Shown: one piece after another, positions 47,391-56,199 of the stretch
Position numbering within the stretch: position 1 is the stretch's first letter
Layout: every line of letters begins with the position of its first letter
Assembly (NCBI RefSeq): GCF_001424265.1
Contig: NZ_LMOV01000004.1
Coordinates: 30,839 to 94,838, forward strand
From: Acidovorax sp. Leaf160
Lineage (GTDB): Bacteria > Pseudomonadota > Gammaproteobacteria > Burkholderiales > Burkholderiaceae_C
Length of the DNA stretch: 64,000 nucleotides
Direction: 5' to 3'
Notes under the pieces: generated by a model
What the model was told of the DNA's origin: nothing
The model's database searches: none
What the model saw: only the letters and a program-made list of their open reading frames with translations
Position numbers and translations under genes: made by a program

Positions 47391-48254
47391 GTGAACGCAC
47401 CGTCCCCCTCCGCGACCACCCTCCCGGCGTCTTCCGCTGCTTCGGCGCCGTTGCCCACCTACTTCATCTCGCACGGCGGCGGGCCCTGGCCCTACGTGCC
47501 GGAAATGCGCCGCAGCCTGCATGCGCTGGAGTTGTCGCTGCAGGACATTCCCCGCCAGATCGGGCAGCGCCCGCGCGCCGTGCTGGTCATCTCGGGCCAT
47601 TGGGAAGACGACGTCTTCGCGGTCATGGCGCACCCGCAGCCGCCCATGGTGTACGACTACTCCGGCTTTCCGCCCCACACCTACGAGGTGCGCTACGCCG
47701 CGCCGGGCGCGCCCGCGCTGGCCGACCGGGTGGCCGCGCTGATCGCCGCCGCCGGCCTGCCCACGCGGCTGGACGCCGAGCGCGGCTTCGACCATGGCAC
47801 CTTCTCGCCGCTGGAGGTGATCTATCCCGAAGCCGATGTGCCGGTGCTGCAGGTATCGCTGCAGCGCGGGCTGGACCCGGCCCTGCACCTGGCGCTGGGC
47901 CGCGCCCTCGCCCCGCTGCGCAGCGAAGGCGTGCTGATCCTGGGCAGCGGGCTCAGCTATCACAACCTGCGCCGCTTTGGCGACGCGGGGCGCGCGCCCT
48001 CGGCCGCGTTCGACCAGTGGCTGCAGGACGCGCTGGTGCATGCGGCCCCCTCCGAGCGCCCCGCCCGCCTGCTGGAGTGGGCCGGCGCGCCCGCCGCGCG
48101 GCTCGCCCATCCGCGCGAAGACCATCTGATTCCGCTGATGGTGGCGGCCGGCGCAGCCGAGGGCGAGCGCGCCGACTGCGTGTATCACGAGGTGGGGGTG
48201 TATGGCGGCGTCACCGCCTCCAGCTTCCGCTTCGGCGCCGCTGCGGGCGCCTGA
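47391..48254 (+). CDS. DODA-type (LigB-family) extradiol ring-cleavage dioxygenase
   Basis: 287 residues from GTG 47391. Family motifs: YFISHGGGPWPY, VISGHWEDD, DYSGFPPHTYEVRY, RGFDHGTFSPLEVIYP and HPREDHLIPLMVAAG, with the histidines that bind the metal. Related enzymes act on DOPA or other catechols. It is divergent from a LysR gene, which probably controls it. Confidence 0.88.
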   Translation: MNAPSPSATTLPASSAASAPLPTYFISHGGGPWPYVPEMRRSLHALELSLQDIPRQIGQRPRAVLVISGHWEDDVFAVMAHPQPPMVYDYSGFPPHTYEVRYAAPGAPALADRVAALIAAAGLPTRLDAERGFDHGTFSPLEVIYPEADVPVLQVSLQRGLDPALHLALGRALAPLRSEGVLILGSGLSYHNLRRFGDAGRAPSAAFDQWLQDALVHAAPSERPARLLEWAGAPAARLAHPREDHLIPLMVAAGAAEGERADCVYHEVGVYGGVTASSFRFGAAAGA

Positions 48255-48291
48255 GCGGAAGAAAGAAGAGAGAAGGAAAGAAGGAACGAAC

Positions 48292-48314
48292 GGCCGGCCG
48301 GCGACCGGCCGGCC
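48292..48314. terminator. GC hairpin between convergent dioxygenase and PACE genes
   Basis: GGCCGGCCGG (48292-48301) and CCGGCCGGCC (48305-48314) are inverted copies around CGA. A purine-rich run precedes it (GGAAGAAAGAAGAGAGAAGG). It lies between two convergent genes; a bidirectional terminator is likely. Confidence 0.55.
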
Positions 48315-48330
48315 CGCTTCGGCAGCGCGG

Positions 48331-48837
48331 TCAGGCGGCGGCGGGCGTCGCGCCCTCGGGCGCGGCCAGCGCCGATGCGGGCAGGCCGAACACACGGTCG
48401 AAGCCCCAGTTGAAGACGAAGGTGTAGACCAGGAAAAACACCAGGAGGCCGAGGTCCATCAGCAACGCCTGCCACAGGCTGACGCCGAACCACCAGGCCA
48501 GCACCGGCACCAGAACGCAGGCCAGGCCGCCCTCGAAGCCGATGGCATGGACCACCCGGCGGCCCACGGTGCGATGGCGCGATGCCTGGCGCGACTCCCA
48601 GCGCTCGAATGCCCAGTTGAAGGCCACGTTCCAGACGATGGCGATGGCCGACGCCATCACCGACACCACGCCCGCATGCCCGGCGCTCTGGCCGGTGAAC
48701 ACCGACAGCCCGAGGGTCGCCACGGCGATGGCGATGGCCTCGTACAGCGCGACGTAGACCACGCGGCGGCGAACGCCCTGCAGGCCGGGCGCGGCAGGAG
48801 GGGACACAGGGGAGGAGGATGCAGAAGGAACAGCCAT
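48331..48837 (-). CDS. PACE-family efflux protein (AceI-like)
   Basis: 168 residues. Two tandem bacterial transmembrane pair domains: VVYVALYEAIAIAVATLGLS with the functional glutamate in LYEA, SAIAIVWNVAFNWAFERWE, HAIGFEGGLACVLVPVLAWW and TFVFNWGFDRVFG. Such proton-coupled pumps export chlorhexidine, acriflavine or short diamines. ATG 48837 follows a GGAGGAGG-rich leader. Divergent LysR gene next to it, as with AceR/AceI. Confidence 0.9.
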   Translation of the reverse strand: MAVPSASSSPVSPPAAPGLQGVRRRVVYVALYEAIAIAVATLGLSVFTGQSAGHAGVVSVMASAIAIVWNVAFNWAFERWESRQASRHRTVGRRVVHAIGFEGGLACVLVPVLAWWFGVSLWQALLMDLGLLVFFLVYTFVFNWGFDRVFGLPASALAAPEGATPAAA

Positions 48838-48860
48838 GGGGCGCACTGTATGTGTCTGCG

Positions 48861-48879
48861 GCTGACATATAAAGTCAGC
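48861..48879. promoter_or_regulatory. Perfect dyad GCTGAC-N7-GTCAGC, candidate LysR site
   Basis: GCTGAC (48861-48866) and GTCAGC (48874-48879) flank ATATAAA in the 72-bp gap between the divergent PACE and LysR genes. Both promoters must use this gap, so one site could serve both. Confidence 0.6.
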
Positions 48880-48909
48880 TTGTTTCAGTTTTTCTGATAG
48901 ACGGACCCC

Positions 48910-49806
48910 ATGGCTTTCTCTTCCGACAACGTGCACGTCTTTCTGGCGGTGCTCGACCACGGCTCGTTTTCCGCCGCCGCGCGGGCGTTGTCGCGCGTGC
49001 CCTCGGCCGTGAGCATGACCATCGCGCACCTGGAGGCCGAACTCGCCGTGCAGCTCTTCGACCGCGCCGGCCGCGAGCCGCGCCCCACGCCCGCCGCCCG
49101 GGCGCTGGAGCCCCAGGCCCGGCTCCTGGCGGGGCAGCTGCTGCAGCTCAACGCGCAGGCGCTGGCCCTGACGCAGGGCCTGGAAGAGCGCCTGACCATT
49201 GCCATCGCACCCGAGCTGCTGGCCGGGCACTGGACGGGGCCGCTGGCCGCGCTGGCTGCCGACCATCCCCTGCTGCAGGTCGAGGTGCTGGCCGCACCGC
49301 AGGCCGACGCCGTGGCCCTGCTGCACGCGGGCCGCGCCCAGCTGGCGCTGGTGTTCGAGCGCCCCAGCATCGACGGCCGCGAAGGCTTCCACGAAGTGGG
49401 CAGCGAGACGCTGGTGGCCGTCATCGCCCCGCAGCACCCGGTGATGCAGGCGGCGGGCGGCACGGCGTTGAGCGAGGTGCACCTGACGACCACCCGCCAG
49501 ATCGTGGTGGCCAGCCGCGACCTGGCGCAGACCGACCCGCGCTTCGTCTTCGCGCGCCACCACTGGCGCACCGACAACCACCTGGCCGCGCTCGGTCTCA
49601 TCGAGGCCGGCCTGGGCTGGGGCTGGCAGCCCCGCGCGCTGGTGGAGCCGCGCATCCAGGCCGGCACGCTGGTCGAGATGCCGTTCACCAACCTCAGCAA
49701 CGGCGTGGCGCTGTGGGTGGACGTGGTGTGGTCCAAGGAGCGGCCGCAGGGGCTGGGCGCGCGGCGCTTCGTCGAGCTGATGGGGCGCGTGGCCGGCAAC
49801 GGCTGA
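48910..49806 (+). CDS. LysR-family regulator next to the PACE efflux gene
   Basis: 298 residues. Winged helix: NVHVFLAVLDHGSFSAAARALSRV (in part FLAVLDHGSFSAAARALS), then PSAVSMTIAHLEAELAVQLF; effector domain after residue 90. By analogy with AceR of Acinetobacter it would activate the efflux gene on drug or diamine binding; the analogy rests on gene arrangement only. Confidence 0.88.
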   Translation: MAFSSDNVHVFLAVLDHGSFSAAARALSRVPSAVSMTIAHLEAELAVQLFDRAGREPRPTPAARALEPQARLLAGQLLQLNAQALALTQGLEERLTIAIAPELLAGHWTGPLAALAADHPLLQVEVLAAPQADAVALLHAGRAQLALVFERPSIDGREGFHEVGSETLVAVIAPQHPVMQAAGGTALSEVHLTTTRQIVVASRDLAQTDPRFVFARHHWRTDNHLAALGLIEAGLGWGWQPRALVEPRIQAGTLVEMPFTNLSNGVALWVDVVWSKERPQGLGARRFVELMGRVAGNG

Positions 49807-49917
49807 CGAGCGGGTCGGCGCTGCGGTGCCGCCGGCGGCCCCCGGGGCGCGGGCCAGGGCGCGTCCCGGGGCGCGTGCGGGGATGGGCGCAGGGACTGTG
49901 GTTTTCCTGCATCAGGC

Positions 49918-49936
49918 AATGCGAGTATTTCTCATT
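49918..49936. promoter_or_regulatory. Fur box before the TonB receptor gene
   Basis: AATGCGAGTATTTCTCATT matches the inverted-repeat form AATGAGAATAATTCTCATT at 16 of 19 positions. A -10-like TACAAT lies 8 bp on (49944-49949), so bound Fur would cover the promoter. It lies 95 bp before the receptor start. Confidence 0.8.
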
Positions 49937-50030
49937 TGCAACTTACAATTCCGCCCCGTCCGTTCCCTCACCTTCCACCACTCCAACCCTCTGCCACGCG
50001 CAGGCGCCTTGCGCCGCTGCGCATACGTCC

Positions 50031-52199
50031 ATGTCCGTCCTCTCCGCTTTCCGCGCCCCCCAGGCCGCGCGCACGCCCTGCGTTTCCTTCACCCACACCG
50101 CGCAGGCCGCGTTCGTGCTCTGCGCCGGCTGGGCCGCCCTGGCCGCCCAGGCCGCAGAACCCGCCGCCGACGCGGCCACCGCCACCCTGCAGGAAGTGCG
50201 GGTGCAGGACGCCACCGATGCCGGCAGCTACCAGGGCGCGCAGCGCAACACCGCCGCCACCCGCACCGACACGCCCCTGATCGAAACGCCGCAGGCCGTG
50301 CGCGTGGTGTCCCGCCAGCTGATCGAGGACCTGGGCGCCAACCGGCTGGCCGACACGGTGGACTACGTGAGCGGCGTCACCCGCCTGAACGACTTCGGCG
50401 GCACCTGGGACAACTACGCCATCCGCGGCTTCAGCAACACCGACGGCGGCTCGCTGCTCAACGGCTTCGCCTCGGGCCGCGGCTACGGCCCCATGCGCGA
50501 CATGGCCACAGTGGAGCGGGTCGAGTTCCTCAAGGGCCCGGCGGCCGCGCTCTACGGCAGCAGCGAGCCCGGCGGCACGCTCAACATCGTCACCAAGAAG
50601 CCGCAGTTCACCGCCGCGCACAAGGCCGGCCTGGAGATCGGCACGCTGGGCATGCGCCGCGCCACGCTGGACACCACCGGCCCCATCACCCAGAACCTGG
50701 CGTACCGCCTGAACGTGGCCGCCGAGGACGGCGCCAGCCGCACCAGTCTGGTGGACAGCCACAAGTACGTGGTCGCCCCGTCGTTCGCCTGGACGCTGAA
50801 CGCCGACACCGTGCTGCAGTACGAGGCGGAATTCATCCGCATCCGCACGCCGCTGGACCGCGGCACCATCCAGATCGGCGGCAACGCCCTGGCGCTGCCC
50901 GGCGACCGCTTCCTGGGGGAACCCAACCGCGGCAAGCTGCATGTGACGGGCGACACGCACCAGCTCACGCTGGACCACGATCTGGGCCAGGGCTGGCGCA
51001 CCCGCCTGGGCGCGTCGTACCGTGAAACCGAGTTCTACGGCGACGCGATCGACCTCAACAGCACCCTGCTGGCCGACAACCGCACGCTGCGCCGGCGCGA
51101 CAGCTGGCGCACCCTGCCTTCGCGCGACGTGTCGCTGCAGGCCGAGGTGGAAGGCAAGGTCACCACCGGCAGCCTGCGCCACACGCTGCTGGCGGGGGTG
51201 GAGTCGTGGCGGCTCTTCGCCGGCCAGTACGGCATCTATTCCAACCCGGCCACCGCGCCCTACGCCATCGACGTCTATCAGCCCACCTATGGCGTGGGCC
51301 GCACGGCGCCGCTCGCGCCGCTCTTCGACACGGTGGACCACCAGCGCGCAACGGGCCTGTTCCTGCAGGACCAGATCGATCTGACCGAGCGCTGGAAGCT
51401 GCTGGCCGGGGTGCGCTTCGACCGCTTCCACCAAAGCCTGGACGACCGCCTGGCGCGGACGAACACCTCGCAGCAGCACTCGTCCACCTCGCCGCGCGTG
51501 GGGCTGAGCTATCTCTTCACGCCCGACACCTCGGTCTACGTCTCCTACGGCCGCTCGTTCCGTCCCAACGCCGGCGGCGACGCGGCCGGCAACGCCTTCG
51601 CGCCCACCGAAGGCAAGGCGCTGGAAGCGGGCGCCAAGTGGCAGTCGGCCGACCAGCGCCTGAGCGCATCGACGGCGGTGTTCGACATCCGCAAGACCAA
51701 CGTGCTCACGCGCGACCCGAACAACGCCAACTTCAGCGTGGCGGCCGGCGAGGTGCGCAGCCGCGGCATCGAGGCCGACGTGTCCGGCAAGCTGGACGCG
51801 CACTGGCGCCTGACGGCCAATGCCGCCTACACGGACACCGAAGTGCTGCGCGACAACAACCCCGCGCTGCTGGGCAGGCGCCTGCTGGGCATTCCCCGCG
51901 TGAGCGGCGGCGTCTTCGCCATCCGGGAAGACCGCCTCGCCTCCGGCGGCCGCTACGGTGTGGGCGGGGGCCTGGTGCATGTGGGCGAGCGCACCGCCAC
52001 GGCCACCGACACCTACCGCCTGCCGGCCTACACCACCGCCCGCCTCACGGCCTATTGGCAGATCGACCCGCGCACGCGGCTCACGCTGGACGTGCACAAC
52101 CTGTTCGACAAGCACTACGCCGCTTCGTCCTGGGGCGCACTCACCGTCATGCCGGGCCTGGGCCGGCAGGTGGTGGCGGGGCTGCAGTACAGCTTCTGA
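50031..52199 (+). CDS. TonB-dependent siderophore receptor
   Basis: 722 residues. A signal peptide ends near AAQAAEP (about residue 43). A TonB-box-like LQEVRVQDA follows, then the plug domain (TPQAVRVVSRQLIEDLGANR, VEFLKGPAAALYGSSEPGGT, NIVTKKPQ) and a 22-stranded barrel ending LQYSF, with the terminal Phe typical of outer-membrane barrels. It imports a ferric siderophore, probably of hydroxamate or ferrichrome type by general likeness. ATG 50031 gives a proper signal. A Fur box lies upstream; no siderophore synthesis genes are adjacent. Confidence 0.92.
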   Translation: MSVLSAFRAPQAARTPCVSFTHTAQAAFVLCAGWAALAAQAAEPAADAATATLQEVRVQDATDAGSYQGAQRNTAATRTDTPLIETPQAVRVVSRQLIEDLGANRLADTVDYVSGVTRLNDFGGTWDNYAIRGFSNTDGGSLLNGFASGRGYGPMRDMATVERVEFLKGPAAALYGSSEPGGTLNIVTKKPQFTAAHKAGLEIGTLGMRRATLDTTGPITQNLAYRLNVAAEDGASRTSLVDSHKYVVAPSFAWTLNADTVLQYEAEFIRIRTPLDRGTIQIGGNALALPGDRFLGEPNRGKLHVTGDTHQLTLDHDLGQGWRTRLGASYRETEFYGDAIDLNSTLLADNRTLRRRDSWRTLPSRDVSLQAEVEGKVTTGSLRHTLLAGVESWRLFAGQYGIYSNPATAPYAIDVYQPTYGVGRTAPLAPLFDTVDHQRATGLFLQDQIDLTERWKLLAGVRFDRFHQSLDDRLARTNTSQQHSSTSPRVGLSYLFTPDTSVYVSYGRSFRPNAGGDAAGNAFAPTEGKALEAGAKWQSADQRLSASTAVFDIRKTNVLTRDPNNANFSVAAGEVRSRGIEADVSGKLDAHWRLTANAAYTDTEVLRDNNPALLGRRLLGIPRVSGGVFAIREDRLASGGRYGVGGGLVHVGERTATATDTYRLPAYTTARLTAYWQIDPRTRLTLDVHNLFDKHYAASSWGALTVMPGLGRQVVAGLQYSF

Positions 52200-52274
52200 C
52201 GTACGGGCGGACAGACGGGCGGGCGGGCGGTTGGGGCGAAATCACCCGCTTGCGCCCGCCATCAAAGGGTCGTG

Positions 52275-52293
52275 TGCTATATATCTAATAGCA
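52275..52293. repeat. TGCTAT-N7-ATAGCA intergenic dyad
   Basis: TGCTAT (52275-52280), ATATCTA, ATAGCA (52288-52293), between the receptor gene and the ppk2 gene. Same 7-nt spacing as the other copies. Confidence 0.55.
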
Positions 52294-52363
52294 TGTGGCC
52301 GCGTCCGTGGCGCTACCGCTGCCGGCCCGCGCCGACAGCGCATCGCCCCCGGCCCGCGCCACA

Positions 52364-53290
52364 ATGGCCGGCATGAAAAAAGCCGCTTCCGCCTCCTCAC
52401 CGTCGCCTTCCCCGTCGCCTTCCCCCCAGCTGTTCCCCGCGTTCGCGCTGCCCGATGACGCCCTGGCGCAGCGCTGGCGCGACTGGCAGCCGGGCCGCCC
52501 GGGCGCGGTGGACGGCGACTTCGACCTCTCCGCCTTCGACCCCTCCGCCAAGCCCTTCTCGCAGGGCGCCAAGGCCGGCGACAAGGCGGCGGTGCTGGAC
52601 CTGGCGGATGCGCTCGACGGCCTGCAGAACCTGTTCTACGCCGACCGGCGCTTCAAGCTGCTGGTGCTGCTGCAGGGCACCGACACCTCCGGCAAGGACG
52701 GCACGGTGCGCGGTGTGTTCGGCCGCACCAGCCCGCTGGGCGTGCGCGTGGTCGGCTGGAAGGCGCCCACCGAGGTCGAGCGCGCGCACGACTACCTCTG
52801 GCGCATCCACGCGCAGATGCCGGCGGCCGGCGAGATGGTGGTCTTCAACCGCAGCCACTACGAAGACGTGCTGGTGCCCGTGGTGCAGGAATGGATCACC
52901 CCGCAGCAGCACGCCCAGCGGCTGGCGCACATCAACGACTTCGAACGCATGCTGGCCGAGACCGGCACCATCATCCTCAAGTTCATGCTGCACATCGGCA
53001 AGGACGAGCAGCGCGAGCGCCTGCAGGCGCGGCTGGACGACCCCGCCAAGCACTGGAAGTTCGAGATGGGCGACATCGCCGCACGCAAGCAGTGGGACGG
53101 CTACCAGCGCGCCTACCAGACGCTGCTGGCCGCCACGCACACGCCCTGGGCGCCCTGGACCATCGTGCCCGCCAACTCCAAGACCCACCGCAACCTGATG
53201 ATCGCCACCGTGCTGCACGCGGTGCTGGACAACCTGGGCCTGCGCTACCCCGACGGTGACCCGGCACTGGCGGATTTCAAGGTGGAGTGA
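52364..53290 (+). CDS. ppk2: Polyphosphate kinase 2 family protein
   Basis: 308 residues (ATG 52364; ATG 52373 three codons on). After a Ser-Pro repeat (SPSPSPSPSP, encoded by duplicated CCGTCGCCTTCC) comes the PPK2 domain: Walker A GTDTSGKDGT (105-114), VVGWKAPTEVERAHDYLWRI, FNRSHYEDVLV and HIGKDEQRERLQARLDDP. It moves phosphate between polyphosphate and nucleotides. Length and motifs fit the polyphosphate:AMP/ADP phosphotransferase (single-domain) subfamily; the preferred nucleotide is not certain. Confidence 0.9.
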   Translation: MAGMKKAASASSPSPSPSPSPQLFPAFALPDDALAQRWRDWQPGRPGAVDGDFDLSAFDPSAKPFSQGAKAGDKAAVLDLADALDGLQNLFYADRRFKLLVLLQGTDTSGKDGTVRGVFGRTSPLGVRVVGWKAPTEVERAHDYLWRIHAQMPAAGEMVVFNRSHYEDVLVPVVQEWITPQQHAQRLAHINDFERMLAETGTIILKFMLHIGKDEQRERLQARLDDPAKHWKFEMGDIAARKQWDGYQRAYQTLLAATHTPWAPWTIVPANSKTHRNLMIATVLHAVLDNLGLRYPDGDPALADFKVE

Positions 53291-53434
53291 GGGCGCAGCG
53301 GCCCGGCACCGGCGTCGCCCCGGGGCGCGGCGGTAACGCCCTGCCGCGGCGCACGGCCCTGCCGCGGGGCGGCCACGCCCGCGCGGCGCAGAATGGCAGG
53401 CCTGCCCCTGTCCCTGTTCCGAGGAGCCTCCGCC

Positions 53435-54088
53435 ATGCCCTTTTTTCCGCGTGCCCTCTCGCTGCCCGCCGTCGCCATCGTCGCCTGCGCCGCGCTCGCC
53501 CTACCGGCGGCGGCGCAACTGCCCAGCTTCGGCATCAAGCCGCTGCTGGGCCAGGCGTCCGACGCCGCACTCGACAAGCTGGCGCAGCCCGGCGCCTTTT
53601 CGTCCGACGCCGCCATCCGCATCGCCCTGCCCGCCGCCGGCCACAAGAACGTCGGCAAGCTGCTGGAACTGGCCCAGCAGTCGGGCCTGTCGGCCAACCT
53701 CGACGCCGCCCTGAACCGCGCCGCCGAACAGGCCGCCGCGCAAGCCAAGCCCATCTTCCGCGCCGCCATCGACTGCGCCACCCTGAACGATGCCATCGAC
53801 ATCGCCCGGGGCGGCGCCACCGGCGCCACCGACTATCTGCGCAAGAGCACCGGCCCGCAGATCGCCGCCCAGCTGCAGCCGCTGGTGCGCAGCGCGCTGC
53901 AGGGCAGCGGCGTGCTGCAAAAAACGGCGCAGCTCTCGGCCCTGGGCTTCGACGAGGCGCGGCTGACCGACTACGTGGCCGGCAAGACGGCCGACGGCAT
54001 CTTCACCTACGTCGGGCGCGAGGAAACCCGGCTGCGGCAGGACCCTATCGGCGCGGGCACGCAGTTGCTCAAGGGGTTGAAGTTCTGA
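53435..54088 (+). CDS. DUF4197 family secreted protein
   Basis: 217 residues. Signal peptide with cleavage near PAAAQ (about residue 27), then a helical DUF4197 domain (SSDAAIRIALPAAGHKNVGK, FRAAIDCATLNDAIDIARGG, GATDYLRKSTGPQI, DYVAGKTADGIFTYVGREE). Periplasmic; function unknown. Start follows GAGGAG. Confidence 0.85.
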   Translation: MPFFPRALSLPAVAIVACAALALPAAAQLPSFGIKPLLGQASDAALDKLAQPGAFSSDAAIRIALPAAGHKNVGKLLELAQQSGLSANLDAALNRAAEQAAAQAKPIFRAAIDCATLNDAIDIARGGATGATDYLRKSTGPQIAAQLQPLVRSALQGSGVLQKTAQLSALGFDEARLTDYVAGKTADGIFTYVGREETRLRQDPIGAGTQLLKGLKF

Positions 54089-54171
54089 GACGGCCGGCTC
54101 CGCGTCATGCGCCACTGCGTGGGCAGCAGCGGATGGCGGATGGCAGAGGCCGGATGGTGGATACGGGGGCG

Positions 54172-55095
54172 TCACGAACAGCCCTCTGCGATCAGCGCCT
54201 CGCCACGCGACCGCAGCAGCGTCACCAATCGCCGCGCGGCAGGCGAGAGGTAGCCTCCCCGGCGGTGGGTGACCCCCAGTGTGCGAATCAGCGTGGTGGC
54301 AGCAAGCGGCACCTCGCGCAGCGCACCGTGGCGGGCTTCCGCCAGCGTGCGGCGTGACACGAAGCTCAGCAGCCCCGTGCGCGCAATCAGCGCCGGAAGC
54401 AAGGGAATCGAGTTGGCGCTGACTTGCACGCGGGGGGCGGCCAGGCCGTGCGCCTGGAACACCGCCTCCAGCCACTGGCGGCTCGGAATGCCCGCCGCCG
54501 GCAGAGCCCAGGGGTAGTCCAGCAACGCGGCCAGCGTCACCTCCGGCAAGGCGAACACCGGGTGGCCGGGGTGGCTCGCCACCACGACCGCGTCCTCAAA
54601 AATGGGGTGCGTCTCGAAATGGGTGTCGGACAGGGGCACTAGGCCAATCAGCAAATCGATGCCGCCTTCGGCGAGGCGCTGGCGCAGCTCCATGCTCGGT
54701 CCCACGGCGATGTCGATGGTGGTGCGCGGCGCTTCCTGCAGCAGCAGCTGGCAGAGCGCGGGCAGCACCCGGTCGGCGGCGATGGGGCCGCTGCCGATGC
54801 GCACGTGGCCCGCGTTGCCCTGGGCGAAATCGGTCACCTCGCGCAGGGCCTCGTCACTGGCACTGCGCAGCACACGGGCGCGCGCCTGCAGCACCTCCCC
54901 CACGGCCGTCAGGCGAATGCCTCGCCCGGCGCGTTCGAACAGCGGCGCGCCGAAGGCCGCTTCCAGCCGCTGGATGGATTTGGTGAGGGCCGGTTGCGTG
55001 CGGCCCAGGCGATCGGCCGCCTGGCCCAGATGGCCCAGTTCTGCCACTACCTCGAAGTAGCTCAGATCGCGCAGGTTCACGGCCATGGGATTCAT
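54172..55095 (-). CDS. LysR-family transcriptional regulator
   Basis: 307 residues (ATG 55095; ATG 55086 is also possible). Winged helix: LSYFEVVAELGHLGQAADRL, then GRTQPALTKSIQRLEAAFGA; effector domain complete. It is divergent from the Bug-hydroxyacid dehydrogenase-RraA-like operon, which it probably regulates in response to the imported acid. Confidence 0.88.
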   Translation of the reverse strand: MNPMAVNLRDLSYFEVVAELGHLGQAADRLGRTQPALTKSIQRLEAAFGAPLFERAGRGIRLTAVGEVLQARARVLRSASDEALREVTDFAQGNAGHVRIGSGPIAADRVLPALCQLLLQEAPRTTIDIAVGPSMELRQRLAEGGIDLLIGLVPLSDTHFETHPIFEDAVVVASHPGHPVFALPEVTLAALLDYPWALPAAGIPSRQWLEAVFQAHGLAAPRVQVSANSIPLLPALIARTGLLSFVSRRTLAEARHGALREVPLAATTLIRTLGVTHRRGGYLSPAARRLVTLLRSRGEALIAEGCS

Positions 55096-55194
55096 CACCA
55101 AAAAGAATGGGTGCATGAATCTTATCCAATGGACGGGAATGAATCGCCCTTCCAGAATGCGCCGCACAACCAACCACCAACGGAGACAACCGCC

Positions 55195-56199
55195 ATGGCC
55201 ATCCAACGCCGCGCCTTTCTCGGCGCATCTGCCGCCCTGCTGGGCGCCAGCGCCGCCACACCGTGGCCCGCATGGGCGCAGCCTGCCGCAACGGGCGCCT
55301 GGCCGCAGCGCCCCATCCGCCTGATCGTTCCCTTTCCTCCGGGCGGCAGTGCCGACTTCCTGGGGCGCCTGGTGGCCGACCGTCTGAACATCACCGCCGG
55401 CTGGACCGTGGTGGTGGACAACCGCGCGGGCGCTGCGGGCAACATCGGGCTGGACGCGGTGGCCCGCTCGGCGCCCGACGGCTATACGCTGGGCATCGGT
55501 CAGACGGCCAACCTGGCCATCAACCCATCGCTCTACGCCAGGATGCCGTTCGACCCGCTGAAGGACCTGGTGCCGGTGGCCCTCGTCGCGTCGCAGCCGA
55601 TGGTGGTGACCGTCAAGGCCGATTCGCCCCACCGCACGCTGGCCGCGTTGCTGGCCGCGGCGAAGGCGGGCAGCGAGCCGCCCCGTGTGGCTTTCGCCGG
55701 CAATGGAACGGTGGCGCACCTGACTATCGAGCTGATCGAGCGCCGCGCGGGCGTGCGCTTGGTGAACGTGCCGTACAAGGGTGCCGGCCCGGCGGTGAAC
55801 GACCTGCGTGCCGGGCATGTGGACTTTTTCATCGGCAACACCGTGGCCGTGCTCGGGCCGATCCAGGGTGGCAGCCTGCGGGCGCTGGCGGTCACCTCAC
55901 CCGCGCGGCTGAAGACGCTGGCCGACGTGCCCACCATGGCCGAGTCCGGCTTCCCCGGCTTCGACGCGCAGACCTGGTCGGGCGTGGTGGCGCCGGTCGG
56001 CGTGCCTCCCGCCATTCTGGAGCGCGTGCATGCGGAGGTGAACCGCGTCATCACGCAGCCAGAGGTACTGGCCAAGTTCGCTGCAGAGGGCAGCACGCCG
56101 GCAGCCGGGCAGAGCATGCAGCAGTTCGCCGCGCTGGTGCGCGAGCAGCACCGCACCTGGGGCGACCTGGTGCGCCAGGCGAAGATCCAGATCGAATGA
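55195..56199 (+). CDS. Bug/TctC-family periplasmic solute-binding protein
   Basis: 334 residues. A twin-arginine leader (QRRAFLGASAALLGASAA) ends at AWAQ. Motifs RPIRLIVPFPPGGSADFLGR, VVDNRAGAAGNIGLDAVAR and VPYKGAGPAVNDLRAGHVDF are present. First gene of a three-gene operon with overlapping stops and starts (TGATG into the next gene). The ligand is probably a hydroxy- or keto-acid, judging from the next two genes. Confidence 0.9.
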   Translation: MAIQRRAFLGASAALLGASAATPWPAWAQPAATGAWPQRPIRLIVPFPPGGSADFLGRLVADRLNITAGWTVVVDNRAGAAGNIGLDAVARSAPDGYTLGIGQTANLAINPSLYARMPFDPLKDLVPVALVASQPMVVTVKADSPHRTLAALLAAAKAGSEPPRVAFAGNGTVAHLTIELIERRAGVRLVNVPYKGAGPAVNDLRAGHVDFFIGNTVAVLGPIQGGSLRALAVTSPARLKTLADVPTMAESGFPGFDAQTWSGVVAPVGVPPAILERVHAEVNRVITQPEVLAKFAAEGSTPAAGQSMQQFAALVREQHRTWGDLVRQAKIQIE

